64,000 nt of DNA from Streptomyces sp. NBC_00663 (GTDB lineage Bacteria; Actinomycetota; Actinomycetes; Streptomycetales; Streptomycetaceae), in contig NZ_CP109027.1 in the NCBI RefSeq assembly GCF_036226885.1, positions 992,001 through 1,056,000 on the forward strand, in the 5' to 3' direction. Positions 33,266-41,381 of this stretch are shown here, in pieces. Every line of letters starts with the position of its first letter. The first letter of the stretch is position 1. Below the pieces are notes generated by a model. The model saw nothing but the letters and a program-made list of their open reading frames with translations, was not told the origin of the DNA and searched no databases. Made by a program: the position numbers and the translations under genes.

Positions 33266-34888
33266 GTGGAGTACAACCTTGCCGACCTGTTCGAGTCGGT
33301 CGTGGAAGTGGTCCCGGACCGCGAGGCACTCGTGTACCTCGACATCCCCGGCACGGGAGCGGAGCGCCGGCTGACCTACGCGGAGCTGGACGCGGCGGCC
33401 AACCGCATCGGTCACCATCTGATCGACAGCGGGATACGGCCCGGCGAGCACGTCGGGCTGCACATGTACAACGGCATCGAGTATCTCCAGGTCGCGCTCG
33501 GCTGCCTCAAGGCGCGGGTCGTGCCGGTGAACGTCAACTACCGGTACGTCGAGGACGAGTTGGTGTACCTGTACCGGGACGCCGACCTGGTGGGGCTGTT
33601 CTTCGACGCGGAGTTCGGCGAACGGGTCGCGGCGGCGCTCCCGTCGGCGCAGAAGCTGCGGCATCTCGTGCGGATCGGTGACGGTGGCGCTTCGGCGGTG
33701 GAGGCGGTGGACGCGGTGGCGTTCGCGGACGCCGAGGCCGCCGGGTCGCCCGAACGCGGGTTCCCGCGGCGCTCGCCCGATGACCAGTTCATCATCTACA
33801 CCGGGGGCACCACGGGGATGCCGAAGGGTGTGATGTGGCGTCAGGAGGACCTGTTCTTCTCGGGGATGGGCGGCGGCGCGCCGACCGGGGAGCCGGTCAA
33901 GAAGCCCGAGGAACTCGCCGAGCGGGTCGCCGCGGGCGGCTCGGGGATCACCTTCTTCCCCACTCCCCCGCTGATGCACGGCACCTCGACGCTCACCGCC
34001 TTCATCGGCTTCAACTTCGGCCAACGCATCGTGATCCACCGCAAGTTCGTGCCCGAGGAGGTGCTGCGGACCGTCGAGAAGGAGCGCGTGACCAGCATGT
34101 CCCTGGTCGGCGACGCCATGCTGCGCCCGCTGATCGACGCCCTCGAAGGGCCCATGAAGGGCACGGACATGTCGTCGATGTTCAGCGTGTCGTCGTCGGG
34201 GGCGATCATGTCGGACACCGTGCGCCGGCAGTTCCAGGCCCTCGTCCCGAACGTGATGCTGCTCAACAACTTCGGCTCCTCGGAGTCCGGCTTCAACGGC
34301 ACCGCCACGGACGACTCCGGCCCCGAACGGGGCTTCCGCGTCCGGGTCAACTCCCGTACCCAGGTGGTCGATCCGGCCACCCACGAGCCGATCGCGCCGG
34401 GCGAGGTGGGCCGGGTCGCCCAGTGCGGCCACGTACCGCTGGGCTACTACAACGACCCGCGGAAAACGGCCGAGACCTTCTTCGAGAAGGACGGCGAGCG
34501 CTGGGTGCTGCTCGGCGACATGGCCACCGTCGACGAGGACGGTGTCGTCGTCGTCCTGGGACGCGGGTCGCAGTGCATCAACACCGGTGGCGAGAAGGTG
34601 TACCCCGAGGAGGTCGAGCAGGCGCTCAAGTCCCATCCCGACGTGTACGACGCGCTGGTCGCGGGGGTCCCGGACGCGCAGTGGGGCCACCACGTGGCAG
34701 CGGTCGTACAACTGCGGGACGGCGTGCCAAAGCCGTCGCTCGACGACATCCAGACCCACTGCCGGACCCACCTCGCCGGATACAAGATCCCCCGGCAGCT
34801 GGTGATCGCGGAGGCCATCCGGCGCTCCCCGAGCGGCAAGGCGGACTACCGGTGGGCGCGGGAGGTCGCGGTGCGGGCGGACGGGTGA
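33266..34888 (+). CDS. Acyl-CoA synthetase (AMP-forming, FadD type)
   Basis: This 540-residue ANL-superfamily ligase should activate a fatty or steroid-type acid to its CoA thioester. The ATP-binding P-loop is IIYTGGTTGMPKGV near residue 175; NNFGSSESG is motif A5, LLGDMATVDEDG carries the ribose-binding Asp, and SPSGKADY holds the catalytic C-terminal Lys. GTG at 33266 follows AGGAGGAGC. The gene is divergent from the crotonase/DUF35/thiolase operon and shares a dyad operator with it, so its product probably enters that pathway. Confidence 0.9.
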   Translation: MEYNLADLFESVVEVVPDREALVYLDIPGTGAERRLTYAELDAAANRIGHHLIDSGIRPGEHVGLHMYNGIEYLQVALGCLKARVVPVNVNYRYVEDELVYLYRDADLVGLFFDAEFGERVAAALPSAQKLRHLVRIGDGGASAVEAVDAVAFADAEAAGSPERGFPRRSPDDQFIIYTGGTTGMPKGVMWRQEDLFFSGMGGGAPTGEPVKKPEELAERVAAGGSGITFFPTPPLMHGTSTLTAFIGFNFGQRIVIHRKFVPEEVLRTVEKERVTSMSLVGDAMLRPLIDALEGPMKGTDMSSMFSVSSSGAIMSDTVRRQFQALVPNVMLLNNFGSSESGFNGTATDDSGPERGFRVRVNSRTQVVDPATHEPIAPGEVGRVAQCGHVPLGYYNDPRKTAETFFEKDGERWVLLGDMATVDEDGVVVVLGRGSQCINTGGEKVYPEEVEQALKSHPDVYDALVAGVPDAQWGHHVAAVVQLRDGVPKPSLDDIQTHCRTHLAGYKIPRQLVIAEAIRRSPSGKADYRWAREVAVRADG

Positions 34889-35004
34889 ATTCCGCTCGCC
34901 TCCGGTTGAACCGTTGGTGACACACGGACGTACTGGTGATGGCAGGCTCGCCCATGGGGCTCTGTTCGTGATGCCATCGCAAGACCGTACGGAAGGACCG
35001 CCGG

Positions 35005-36786
35005 GTGTCGCTCTTCACACCTCGCTCTCGACAGTCGTCGGACAGCACCACCTCGTCGGACGACACCGGGAGCGAGGAACCGGCTGAGACGGAAGCGACA
35101 GCGGAGACGGAGGAGCCGGAGACAGCGGCGTCCTCCGGGAAACCCGGGTGGTTCGGCTGGCGCCGCCGCTACGCCCGTACCGCACGCGGCGTGACCCTCG
35201 CTACGACCGTGCTGGCGGCTCTTCTGGTGCTCGGGGCCCTTCTCGTGCCCAACCGCCTCGACTGGATCAGGTTCGAGTCCTTCCTGCGCCTCCCCGTCGA
35301 GGCGATCCTCCTCGCGGGCCTCCTCCTCGCCCTGCCCGGCCGGGCGCGCCGGATCACGGCCGTCGTCTCGGGCGTGGTCCTGGGCCTGTTCACGGTCGTC
35401 AAGTTCCTCGACATGGGCTTCCGGCAGACCCTGGCCCGCCCCTTCGACCTGGTCTTCGACTGGATCCTGCTGGACGACGCGGCGGACTTCGTCCGGGAGT
35501 CGTACGGCCGTTCGGGAGAGCTGCTCGCGATCACCGCGGTGATCGTCCTGTTCGTGTCCGTGCTCGCCCTGTGCACGCTCTCCGTGGTGCGGCTGTCGAA
35601 CCTCATGGCCCGGCACCGCGCGGTGGCCGCCCGTACGACGCTCGTCCTGGGCACCGTCTGGATCCTGTGCTTCACCATGGGCGTGCAGTTCAGCGGGCTC
35701 ACCTTCGCCACCAAGGGCAACATCACGTTCGTCGCCAACCGGGTCCAGCAGGTGCACGACGGCCTCGTCGACGCCAAGGTCTTCGAGAAGCAGGCCAAGG
35801 TCGACGCCTTCGCGAAGACGCCGCCCGACCAGCTGCTCACCGGGTTGCGCGGCAAGGACGTCCTGTTCACCTTCATCGAGAGCTACGGCCGGATCGCGAT
35901 CGACGACCCGGCGATGGCCCCGCAGATCGATGCGGCGCTCCAGGACGGCGACAACCGGCTGAACGCGGCCGGTTTCCAGTCCCGCAGCGGCTGGCTCCGC
36001 TCGCCCGTCACCGGCGCGGGCAGCTGGCTCGCGCACTCCACGTTCCTGTCCGGTCTGTGGGTGAAGAACCAGCAGCGGTACCGGAGCCTGACCACGGGCG
36101 ACCGCGCGACCCTCACCAGCTACTTCCAGAAGACCGGTGCCTGGCGGACGGTCGGCATCGTGCCGGGTGTGCGCAAGGCGTGGCCCGAGGGCAAGTACTT
36201 CGGCCTCGACCACATCTACGACTCCACCCACCTCGGCTACAACGGCCCCTACTTCAGCTGGACGCCGGTGCCCGACCAGTACAGCCTGGAGTCCTTCGAG
36301 CGCCTTGAGCACGGCAAGGAGAACCGCGACCCGATCATGGCGGAGATCATCCTGGCCTCCAGCCACAACCCCTGGTCGCCCATCGCCCACATGATCGACT
36401 GGGACCAGCTCGGCGACGGCTCGGTCTTCGAGCAGATCAAGAAGGAGGGGACGGACCCCAAGGAGGTCTGGAAGAGCGCGAAGCGGGTGCGCACCGAGTA
36501 CCGCAAGGCCATCGAGTACTCGCTTCAGAGCCTCACCGAGTGGGTCGAGCGCTACGGCGACGACAACACCGTCCTCGTCTTCCTCGGCGACCACCAGCCC
36601 GTGCCGACCGTCACCGGCGGCGACACCAACAAGGACGTGCCGATCACGATCGTGGCCCGCGACCCGAAGGTGCTGGACCGGATCTCCGACTGGGGCTGGA
36701 CGGAGGGACTCAAGCCGGCCGGGAACGCGCCGGTGTGGGGCATGGACACATTCCGGGACCGCTTCATGACGGCGTACGCGAAGTAG
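35005..36786 (+). CDS. Membrane sulfatase / LTA-synthase-like alkaline-phosphatase-fold protein
   Basis: This 593-residue protein has an acidic, Thr/Glu-rich cytosolic N-terminus (about 1-50), four or five transmembrane helices (about 60-230) and a large extracytoplasmic sulfatase/phosphotransferase domain. The nucleophile position is near FTFIESYGR, and the metal site includes FLGDHQPVP near the C-terminus. Relatives are annotated as sulfatase-like hydrolases/transferases and include polyol-phosphate or lipid-linked phosphotransferases of the wall. The true substrate is unknown. GTG at 35005 begins the frame. It stands alone. Confidence 0.82.
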   Translation: MSLFTPRSRQSSDSTTSSDDTGSEEPAETEATAETEEPETAASSGKPGWFGWRRRYARTARGVTLATTVLAALLVLGALLVPNRLDWIRFESFLRLPVEAILLAGLLLALPGRARRITAVVSGVVLGLFTVVKFLDMGFRQTLARPFDLVFDWILLDDAADFVRESYGRSGELLAITAVIVLFVSVLALCTLSVVRLSNLMARHRAVAARTTLVLGTVWILCFTMGVQFSGLTFATKGNITFVANRVQQVHDGLVDAKVFEKQAKVDAFAKTPPDQLLTGLRGKDVLFTFIESYGRIAIDDPAMAPQIDAALQDGDNRLNAAGFQSRSGWLRSPVTGAGSWLAHSTFLSGLWVKNQQRYRSLTTGDRATLTSYFQKTGAWRTVGIVPGVRKAWPEGKYFGLDHIYDSTHLGYNGPYFSWTPVPDQYSLESFERLEHGKENRDPIMAEIILASSHNPWSPIAHMIDWDQLGDGSVFEQIKKEGTDPKEVWKSAKRVRTEYRKAIEYSLQSLTEWVERYGDDNTVLVFLGDHQPVPTVTGGDTNKDVPITIVARDPKVLDRISDWGWTEGLKPAGNAPVWGMDTFRDRFMTAYAK

Positions 36787-36790
36787 CGCG

Positions 36791-37477
36791 TCAGCCTGTG
36801 AGAAATCGTTCCACGACGTCGAGGAACTCCTCCGGACACGTCTCGTGGACGAGATGCCCGGCCCCGTCGACGGTGACGAGCCGCGCGTCGGGAATCGCCT
36901 CGGCGACCGCGGCGACCTGATCCTGAGGGATCGGACTCGTCGCCCCGCCCCCGATCACCAACGTGGGCATGGTGATCCGCCCCATGTGGTCCCACCACAC
37001 AGGATCGGGGGCGTTCCGCTGCCGGTCGGTGTCCCGCACCATGTCCCAGTCGAACGGCAGGTCACCGTCGGGCCGTTCGGCGGGCGGCCGGGGCGGGTCG
37101 AGAGGGAAGGGCGCCGGTACGTCCTCCAGGACGAGGCGTCGTACGAGGTCGGGGGCGTGCTGGGCGAGGAGACAGGCGACGGTGCCACCGAGGGAGTGCC
37201 CGACGAGGTCGGTCCGCCGGATGCCGAGCGCGTCGAGGAGGCCGCGGACATCGTCGCGCATCGCCTCGCACGCGTAACCGCCCGGCCACTCGCTCCGCCC
37301 GTGACCGCGCAGGTCGGGGGCGTACACGCGGCGCGGCCCCGCGGCGAGACGTTCGGCGATCGAGGCCCAGTCCGCGCCGTCGGCGCCACGGCAGTGCAGC
37401 AGGAGGACAGGCGGGGCGCCCTCGGGGCCCCAGGTGCGGTACGCGAGGGTGATGCCGTTGGCCTTGACGGTGTCCAT
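36791..37477 (-). CDS. Alpha/beta hydrolase
   Basis: This 228-residue alpha/beta hydrolase has the nucleophile elbow GHSLGGT near residue 90 and the catalytic His in GAGHLVHETCPEEF near the C-terminus. The oxyanion segment LLHCRGADGADW follows the first strands. Its small size and the ITLAYRTWGPEG opening place it with esterase/haloperoxidase-like hydrolases. The substrate cannot be read. It converges on the sulfatase-like gene and lies 38 bases downstream of another hydrolase gene in the same direction, so the two may share a transcript. Confidence 0.85.
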   Translation of the reverse strand: MDTVKANGITLAYRTWGPEGAPPVLLLHCRGADGADWASIAERLAAGPRRVYAPDLRGHGRSEWPGGYACEAMRDDVRGLLDALGIRRTDLVGHSLGGTVACLLAQHAPDLVRRLVLEDVPAPFPLDPPRPPAERPDGDLPFDWDMVRDTDRQRNAPDPVWWDHMGRITMPTLVIGGGATSPIPQDQVAAVAEAIPDARLVTVDGAGHLVHETCPEEFLDVVERFLTG

Positions 37478-37515
37478 GCGGGGCAACGTATCCGGGGAGG
37501 CGCCGGTGGACGCCC

Positions 37516-38382
37516 CTACTCTGCCGTGGGCAGAGCGGGGGTTGCGCTCCCGTCGAGGAACGCGGTGACCCGTCGTACGAACCACTCCGGATCGTCGAGC
37601 CACGGGTAGTGCGCGGCGCCGGGCTGGACGGCGAGCTCGGCGTGCGGGAAGACATCGGCGGTGCGGCGGGCCGACTCGGGCCTCGGTGCTCCGTCGAGTT
37701 CCCCGGCGAGGACGAGGACGGGGGCGGACAGCCGGGAGAGCGCCGCGTGCGTGGCGGACGGGTCGTAGGCCCCTTCGGAGCCGTACACCTCACCGGCCGC
37801 GTCATTGCACTCCTCGTCGCCGCGGGCGTGGTGCTCCTCGGCGGCCCGGTCCCAGCGGCCGTAGAAGAAGGGCGCGATCGCGGGATCGTATGCACCCGCC
37901 CCGGCCAGCCAGGACTCGAACGCCGGGAACGCCTCCGCGAACCATGGTTCGTCCTTCCGCAGCAGCGCGGCGGCCCGCCGGTCCTCGGGGGTGGCGGTCG
38001 TCCCGAGCGCCCACGGATTGGCGGCGACCAGCACCAGCCGCCCCACCCGCTCCGGATACCGGGCGGCGTACAGCATGCCGAGACTCCCACCGGCCGAGTG
38101 CGCGAGCACATCCATGCGCTCCAGCCCCAGCTGAACCCGCAGTGCCTCCACGTCGTCCACCAGCCGATCGCACCGGTACGTCGCCGGGTCCGCCGGCACG
38201 GCCGAGTCACCGGTCCCCCGCAGATCGAGCAGCACCAGCCGCCGGTGCGCGGCGAGGCCGCCCAGGTCGCCGAGGTAGCGCGAGGCCTGCATCGGCCCTC
38301 CGGGGAGGACGACGAGCGGGGCGCCGTCGCCCTTCAGGTGGTAGGCGAGAGCGGTTCCGTCGGGCGCGGTGAAGATCGGCAT
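37516..38382 (-). CDS. Alpha/beta hydrolase, proline-iminopeptidase-like
   Basis: This 288-residue hydrolase has VLPGGPMQASRYL (GGP oxyanion motif as in prolyl aminopeptidases), LLDLRGTGDS and the nucleophile in AHSAGGSLGML near residue 98. The His is in PGAAHYPWLDDPEWF at the C-terminus. It may cleave N-terminal proline or act as a general esterase. ATG at 38382. It is upstream of the smaller hydrolase and divergent from paaK. Confidence 0.85.
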   Translation of the reverse strand: MPIFTAPDGTALAYHLKGDGAPLVVLPGGPMQASRYLGDLGGLAAHRRLVLLDLRGTGDSAVPADPATYRCDRLVDDVEALRVQLGLERMDVLAHSAGGSLGMLYAARYPERVGRLVLVAANPWALGTTATPEDRRAAALLRKDEPWFAEAFPAFESWLAGAGAYDPAIAPFFYGRWDRAAEEHHARGDEECNDAAGEVYGSEGAYDPSATHAALSRLSAPVLVLAGELDGAPRPESARRTADVFPHAELAVQPGAAHYPWLDDPEWFVRRVTAFLDGSATPALPTAE

Positions 38383-38476
38383 GCCACGATCCTCGCCGAC
38401 CGTAGCGCCTCCCGAAAAGTCCCGGCCCACCCCTTGCTTGATCGCGCGTGGCCTGGATTACTGATCCCGGAGAGAT

Positions 38477-38494
38477 CGACCGAATGATCGGTCG
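38477..38494. promoter_or_regulatory. CGACCGA-N4-TCGGTCG dyad, PaaR-like operator of paaK
   Basis: A perfect 7-bp-arm inverted repeat with ATGA in the centre lies 36 bases upstream of the paaK start. Its ACCG-N6-CGGT core has the layout I recall for the TetR-family phenylacetate regulator PaaR of corynebacteria. Placement at the promoter supports repression relieved by phenylacetyl-CoA. Confidence 0.6.
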
Positions 38495-38529
38495 CCCGGA
38501 TTGGCGTGGTTGGTGAGGTGGACGTTCCG

Positions 38530-39828
38530 ATGGCGGATGCGACGGAGCTGCTGGACTCGGGGGAACGGCTGGACGGGGCGGCGTTGCGGGCGCTTCAGCT
38601 GGAGCGGCTGCGGGCGTCGCTGCGGCTGGCGTACGACCATGTGCCGTTCTACCGGGAGTCCTTCGACAAGGCGGGCGTCCACCCCGACGACTGCCGGTCG
38701 CTGGCCGACCTCGCCCGCTTCCCCCTCACCACCAAGGCCGACCTGCGCGAGAACTACCCGTACGGGATGTTCGCCGTGCCCCGGGACCGGATCCGGCGCA
38801 TTCACGCCTCCAGCGGGACGACCGGCCGTCCGACCGTCGTCGGCTACACCGACGGCGACCTGTCCCTGTGGTCGGACATGGTGGCCCGCTCCCTGCGGGC
38901 CGCGGGCGCGCGGCCCGGCGACACGGTCCATGTGGCGTACGGATACGGGCTGTTCACCGGCGGGCTCGGCGCGCACTACGGAGCCGAACGGCTCGGCTGT
39001 ACGGTCGTCCCCGCGTCCGGCGGCATGACCGCCCGCCAGGTGCAGCTGATCCAGGACCTCAAGCCCCGCGTGATCATGGTGACGCCGTCGTACATGCTGA
39101 CGATCCTCGACGAGTTCGAGCGCCAGGGCGTGGACCCGCGCGGCACCTCGCTGGAGGTGGGCGTCTTCGGTGCCGAGCCGTGGACGGAGCAGATGCGCGC
39201 GGAGATCGAGGAGCGGTTCGCGATCGACGCGGTCGACATCTACGGGCTGTCGGAGGTGATCGGCCCGGGGGTGGCGCAGGAGTGCGTGGAGACCAAGGAC
39301 GGGCTGCATGTGTGGGAGGACCACTTCTATCCCGAGATCGTCGACCCGGTCACCGGGGAGGTGCTGCCCGACGGGGAGCGGGGGGAACTCGTCTTCACCT
39401 CGCTCACCAAGGAGGCGATGCCCGTCATCCGTTATCGCACCCGGGATCTCACCCGCCTGCTGCCGGGGACCGCTCGGGTCTTCCGGCGGATGGAGAAGGT
39501 CACCGGGCGCAGTGACGACCTGGTGATCCTGCGGGGTGTCAATCTCTTCCCCACGCAGATCGAGGAGATCGTGCTGCGCACGCCGGGGGTCGCGCCCCAC
39601 TTCCAGCTGCGGCTGACCCGGGAGGGCCGGCTCGACGCCCTCACCGTCCGGGCGGAGGCCCGGCCCGGGGCCACACCGGAGGAGCGAGAGGCCGCGGTAC
39701 GGTCCATCGCCGCCGCCGTGAAGGACGGCATCGGTGTGTCGGTCACCGTCGAGGTCGTCGAACCCGAGTCGCTGGAACGGTCGGTGGGCAAGATCCGGCG
39801 GATCGTCGATCTGAGGAACGCTCGTTAG
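38530..39828 (+). CDS. paaK: Phenylacetate-CoA ligase
   Basis: This 432-residue ANL enzyme has the length and motifs of PaaK: IHASSGTTGRPTVVGY is the ATP loop near residue 90, IYGLSEVIGPGVAQEC is the adenylate motif, YRTRDLTRLLPG follows, and the C-terminus ends with VGKIRRIVDLR, containing the catalytic Lys. It activates phenylacetate to phenylacetyl-CoA, the entry step of aerobic phenylacetate breakdown. The epoxidase genes (paaABCDE) and downstream genes are not in the window. The ATG at 38530 has a ribosome site about 8 bases upstream (GGTGG). Its stop overlaps that of the convergent synthetase by four bases. Confidence 0.92.
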   Translation: MADATELLDSGERLDGAALRALQLERLRASLRLAYDHVPFYRESFDKAGVHPDDCRSLADLARFPLTTKADLRENYPYGMFAVPRDRIRRIHASSGTTGRPTVVGYTDGDLSLWSDMVARSLRAAGARPGDTVHVAYGYGLFTGGLGAHYGAERLGCTVVPASGGMTARQVQLIQDLKPRVIMVTPSYMLTILDEFERQGVDPRGTSLEVGVFGAEPWTEQMRAEIEERFAIDAVDIYGLSEVIGPGVAQECVETKDGLHVWEDHFYPEIVDPVTGEVLPDGERGELVFTSLTKEAMPVIRYRTRDLTRLLPGTARVFRRMEKVTGRSDDLVILRGVNLFPTQIEEIVLRTPGVAPHFQLRLTREGRLDALTVRAEARPGATPEEREAAVRSIAAAVKDGIGVSVTVEVVEPESLERSVGKIRRIVDLRNAR

Positions 39829-41318
39829 GCGAACCGGTCGCGCAGCTCCCGCTTCAGGATCTTCCCGCTCGCGTTGCGCGGCAGCTCGTCCACGAACACC
39901 ACCCGCTTCGGCGCCTTGAAGGGGGCGAGCTTCTCGCGGGCGTGGGCGATGAGTTCGGCCTCCGCGACCTCTCCGCGCGGCACGACCACCGCCGTCACCG
40001 CCTCGATCCAGCGCTCGTCGGGGAGCCCGATGACGGCGACCTCGGCGACGCCCTCGTGTGTGTAGAGCGCGTCCTCGACCTGGCGTGAGGCGACCAGTAC
40101 GCCACCGGAGTTGATGACGTCCTTCACCCGGTCGACGATCGTGTAGTAGCCGTGGGCGTCGCGCACCGCCAGGTCGCCGGAGTGGAACCAGCCGTCGCGG
40201 AAGGCGTCGGCCGTCTCCTCGGGCTTGTCCCAGTAGCCCTCGCACAACTGCGGGGACCTGTAGACGATTTCGCCGGCTGTGCCGTCGGAGACCTCCTTGC
40301 CGTCCTCGTCCACGACCCGCGCGTCGACGAACAGCACCGGACGGCCGCAGGAGTCCATCCGCCCCTTGTGCTCGTCGGGAGCGAGGACGGTCGCCAGCGG
40401 GCCGATCTCGCTCTGGCCGAAGCAGTTGTAGAAGGCGAGTTTCGGGAGGCGTTCGCGCAGGCGCTCCAGGACCGGCACCGGCATGATCGACGCCCCGTAG
40501 TAGGCCTTGCGGAGTCCGCCGAGGTCCCGGGTGGTGAAGTCGGGGCGGTTCGACAGCGCGATCCACACGGTGGGCGGCGCGAAGAGACTGTCCGCGCGGT
40601 CCGCCTCGATCAGGTCGAAGAGGAGGTCGCCGTCGGGGGCGTCGAGGATGATGTTCGTCGCGCCGACCGCGAGGTAGGGCAGCAGGAACACGTGCATCTG
40701 CGCCGAGTGGTACAGCGGGAGCGAGTGCACGGGGCGGTCGCCGGCGCTCAGGTCGAGGGCGGTGATCGCGCTCAGGTACTCGTGCACCAGGGCGCGGTGG
40801 GTCATCATCGCGCCCTTGGGCAGAGCGGTCGTACCCGAGGTGTAGAGCAGTTGGACGAGGTCCTCGCCGCGGGGCTCCGGCCCGTCGTACGCGGGGGACG
40901 AGGCCAGCCGGGCGAGCAGGGAGTCGTCGGCGTCGCGCAGGGGCAACGACCGTACGCCGTCCGGGAGTCGGGCGGTGAGGCCCGGGTCCGTGAGGACCAG
41001 CGTGCTGCCCGACTGGCCGACGATGTACGCCAGGTCGTCACCGGTCAGGTTCTGGTTGACCGGGACGTGCACGAGGCCCGCGCGGGCGCAGGCGAGGAAG
41101 GCGATGAGGTAGGCGTCGGAGTTGTGGCCGTAGGCGCCGACCCGGTCGCCGCGCGAGAGGCCCTCGCCGAGCAGCAGGCTCGCCGCCCGCGAGACGGCGA
41201 CGTCGAGTTCCTCGTACGTCCAGGAGCGGTCGCCGTACTCCACCGCGACCCGGGCCGGGGTGCGCCGGGCGGTGCGTCGCAGCACCCCGTCAACCGTGCT
41301 GCCGTGTCCAGACGTCAT
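39825..41318 (-). CDS. Long-chain fatty acid-CoA ligase-like acyl-CoA synthetase
   Basis: This 497-residue ANL ligase has the P-loop LLYTSGTTALPKGAMM near residue 162, FGQSEIGP (A5), FHSGDLAVRDAHGYY (ribose Asp) and the C-terminal catalytic region NASGKILKRELRD. The length and motifs fit an acyl-CoA synthetase for medium or long chains; the substrate is unknown. It is convergent with paaK and divergent from the penicillin-acylase-like gene, with a 63-base shared intergenic region. ATG at 41318. Confidence 0.9.
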   Translation of the reverse strand: MTSGHGSTVDGVLRRTARRTPARVAVEYGDRSWTYEELDVAVSRAASLLLGEGLSRGDRVGAYGHNSDAYLIAFLACARAGLVHVPVNQNLTGDDLAYIVGQSGSTLVLTDPGLTARLPDGVRSLPLRDADDSLLARLASSPAYDGPEPRGEDLVQLLYTSGTTALPKGAMMTHRALVHEYLSAITALDLSAGDRPVHSLPLYHSAQMHVFLLPYLAVGATNIILDAPDGDLLFDLIEADRADSLFAPPTVWIALSNRPDFTTRDLGGLRKAYYGASIMPVPVLERLRERLPKLAFYNCFGQSEIGPLATVLAPDEHKGRMDSCGRPVLFVDARVVDEDGKEVSDGTAGEIVYRSPQLCEGYWDKPEETADAFRDGWFHSGDLAVRDAHGYYTIVDRVKDVINSGGVLVASRQVEDALYTHEGVAEVAVIGLPDERWIEAVTAVVVPRGEVAEAELIAHAREKLAPFKAPKRVVFVDELPRNASGKILKRELRDRFA

Positions 41319-41381
41319 ACAGGACAACCTACCCGTTGGTACGCTCAACCGCTCCTTCCCTCAATGACGTTGGGAGGCACC

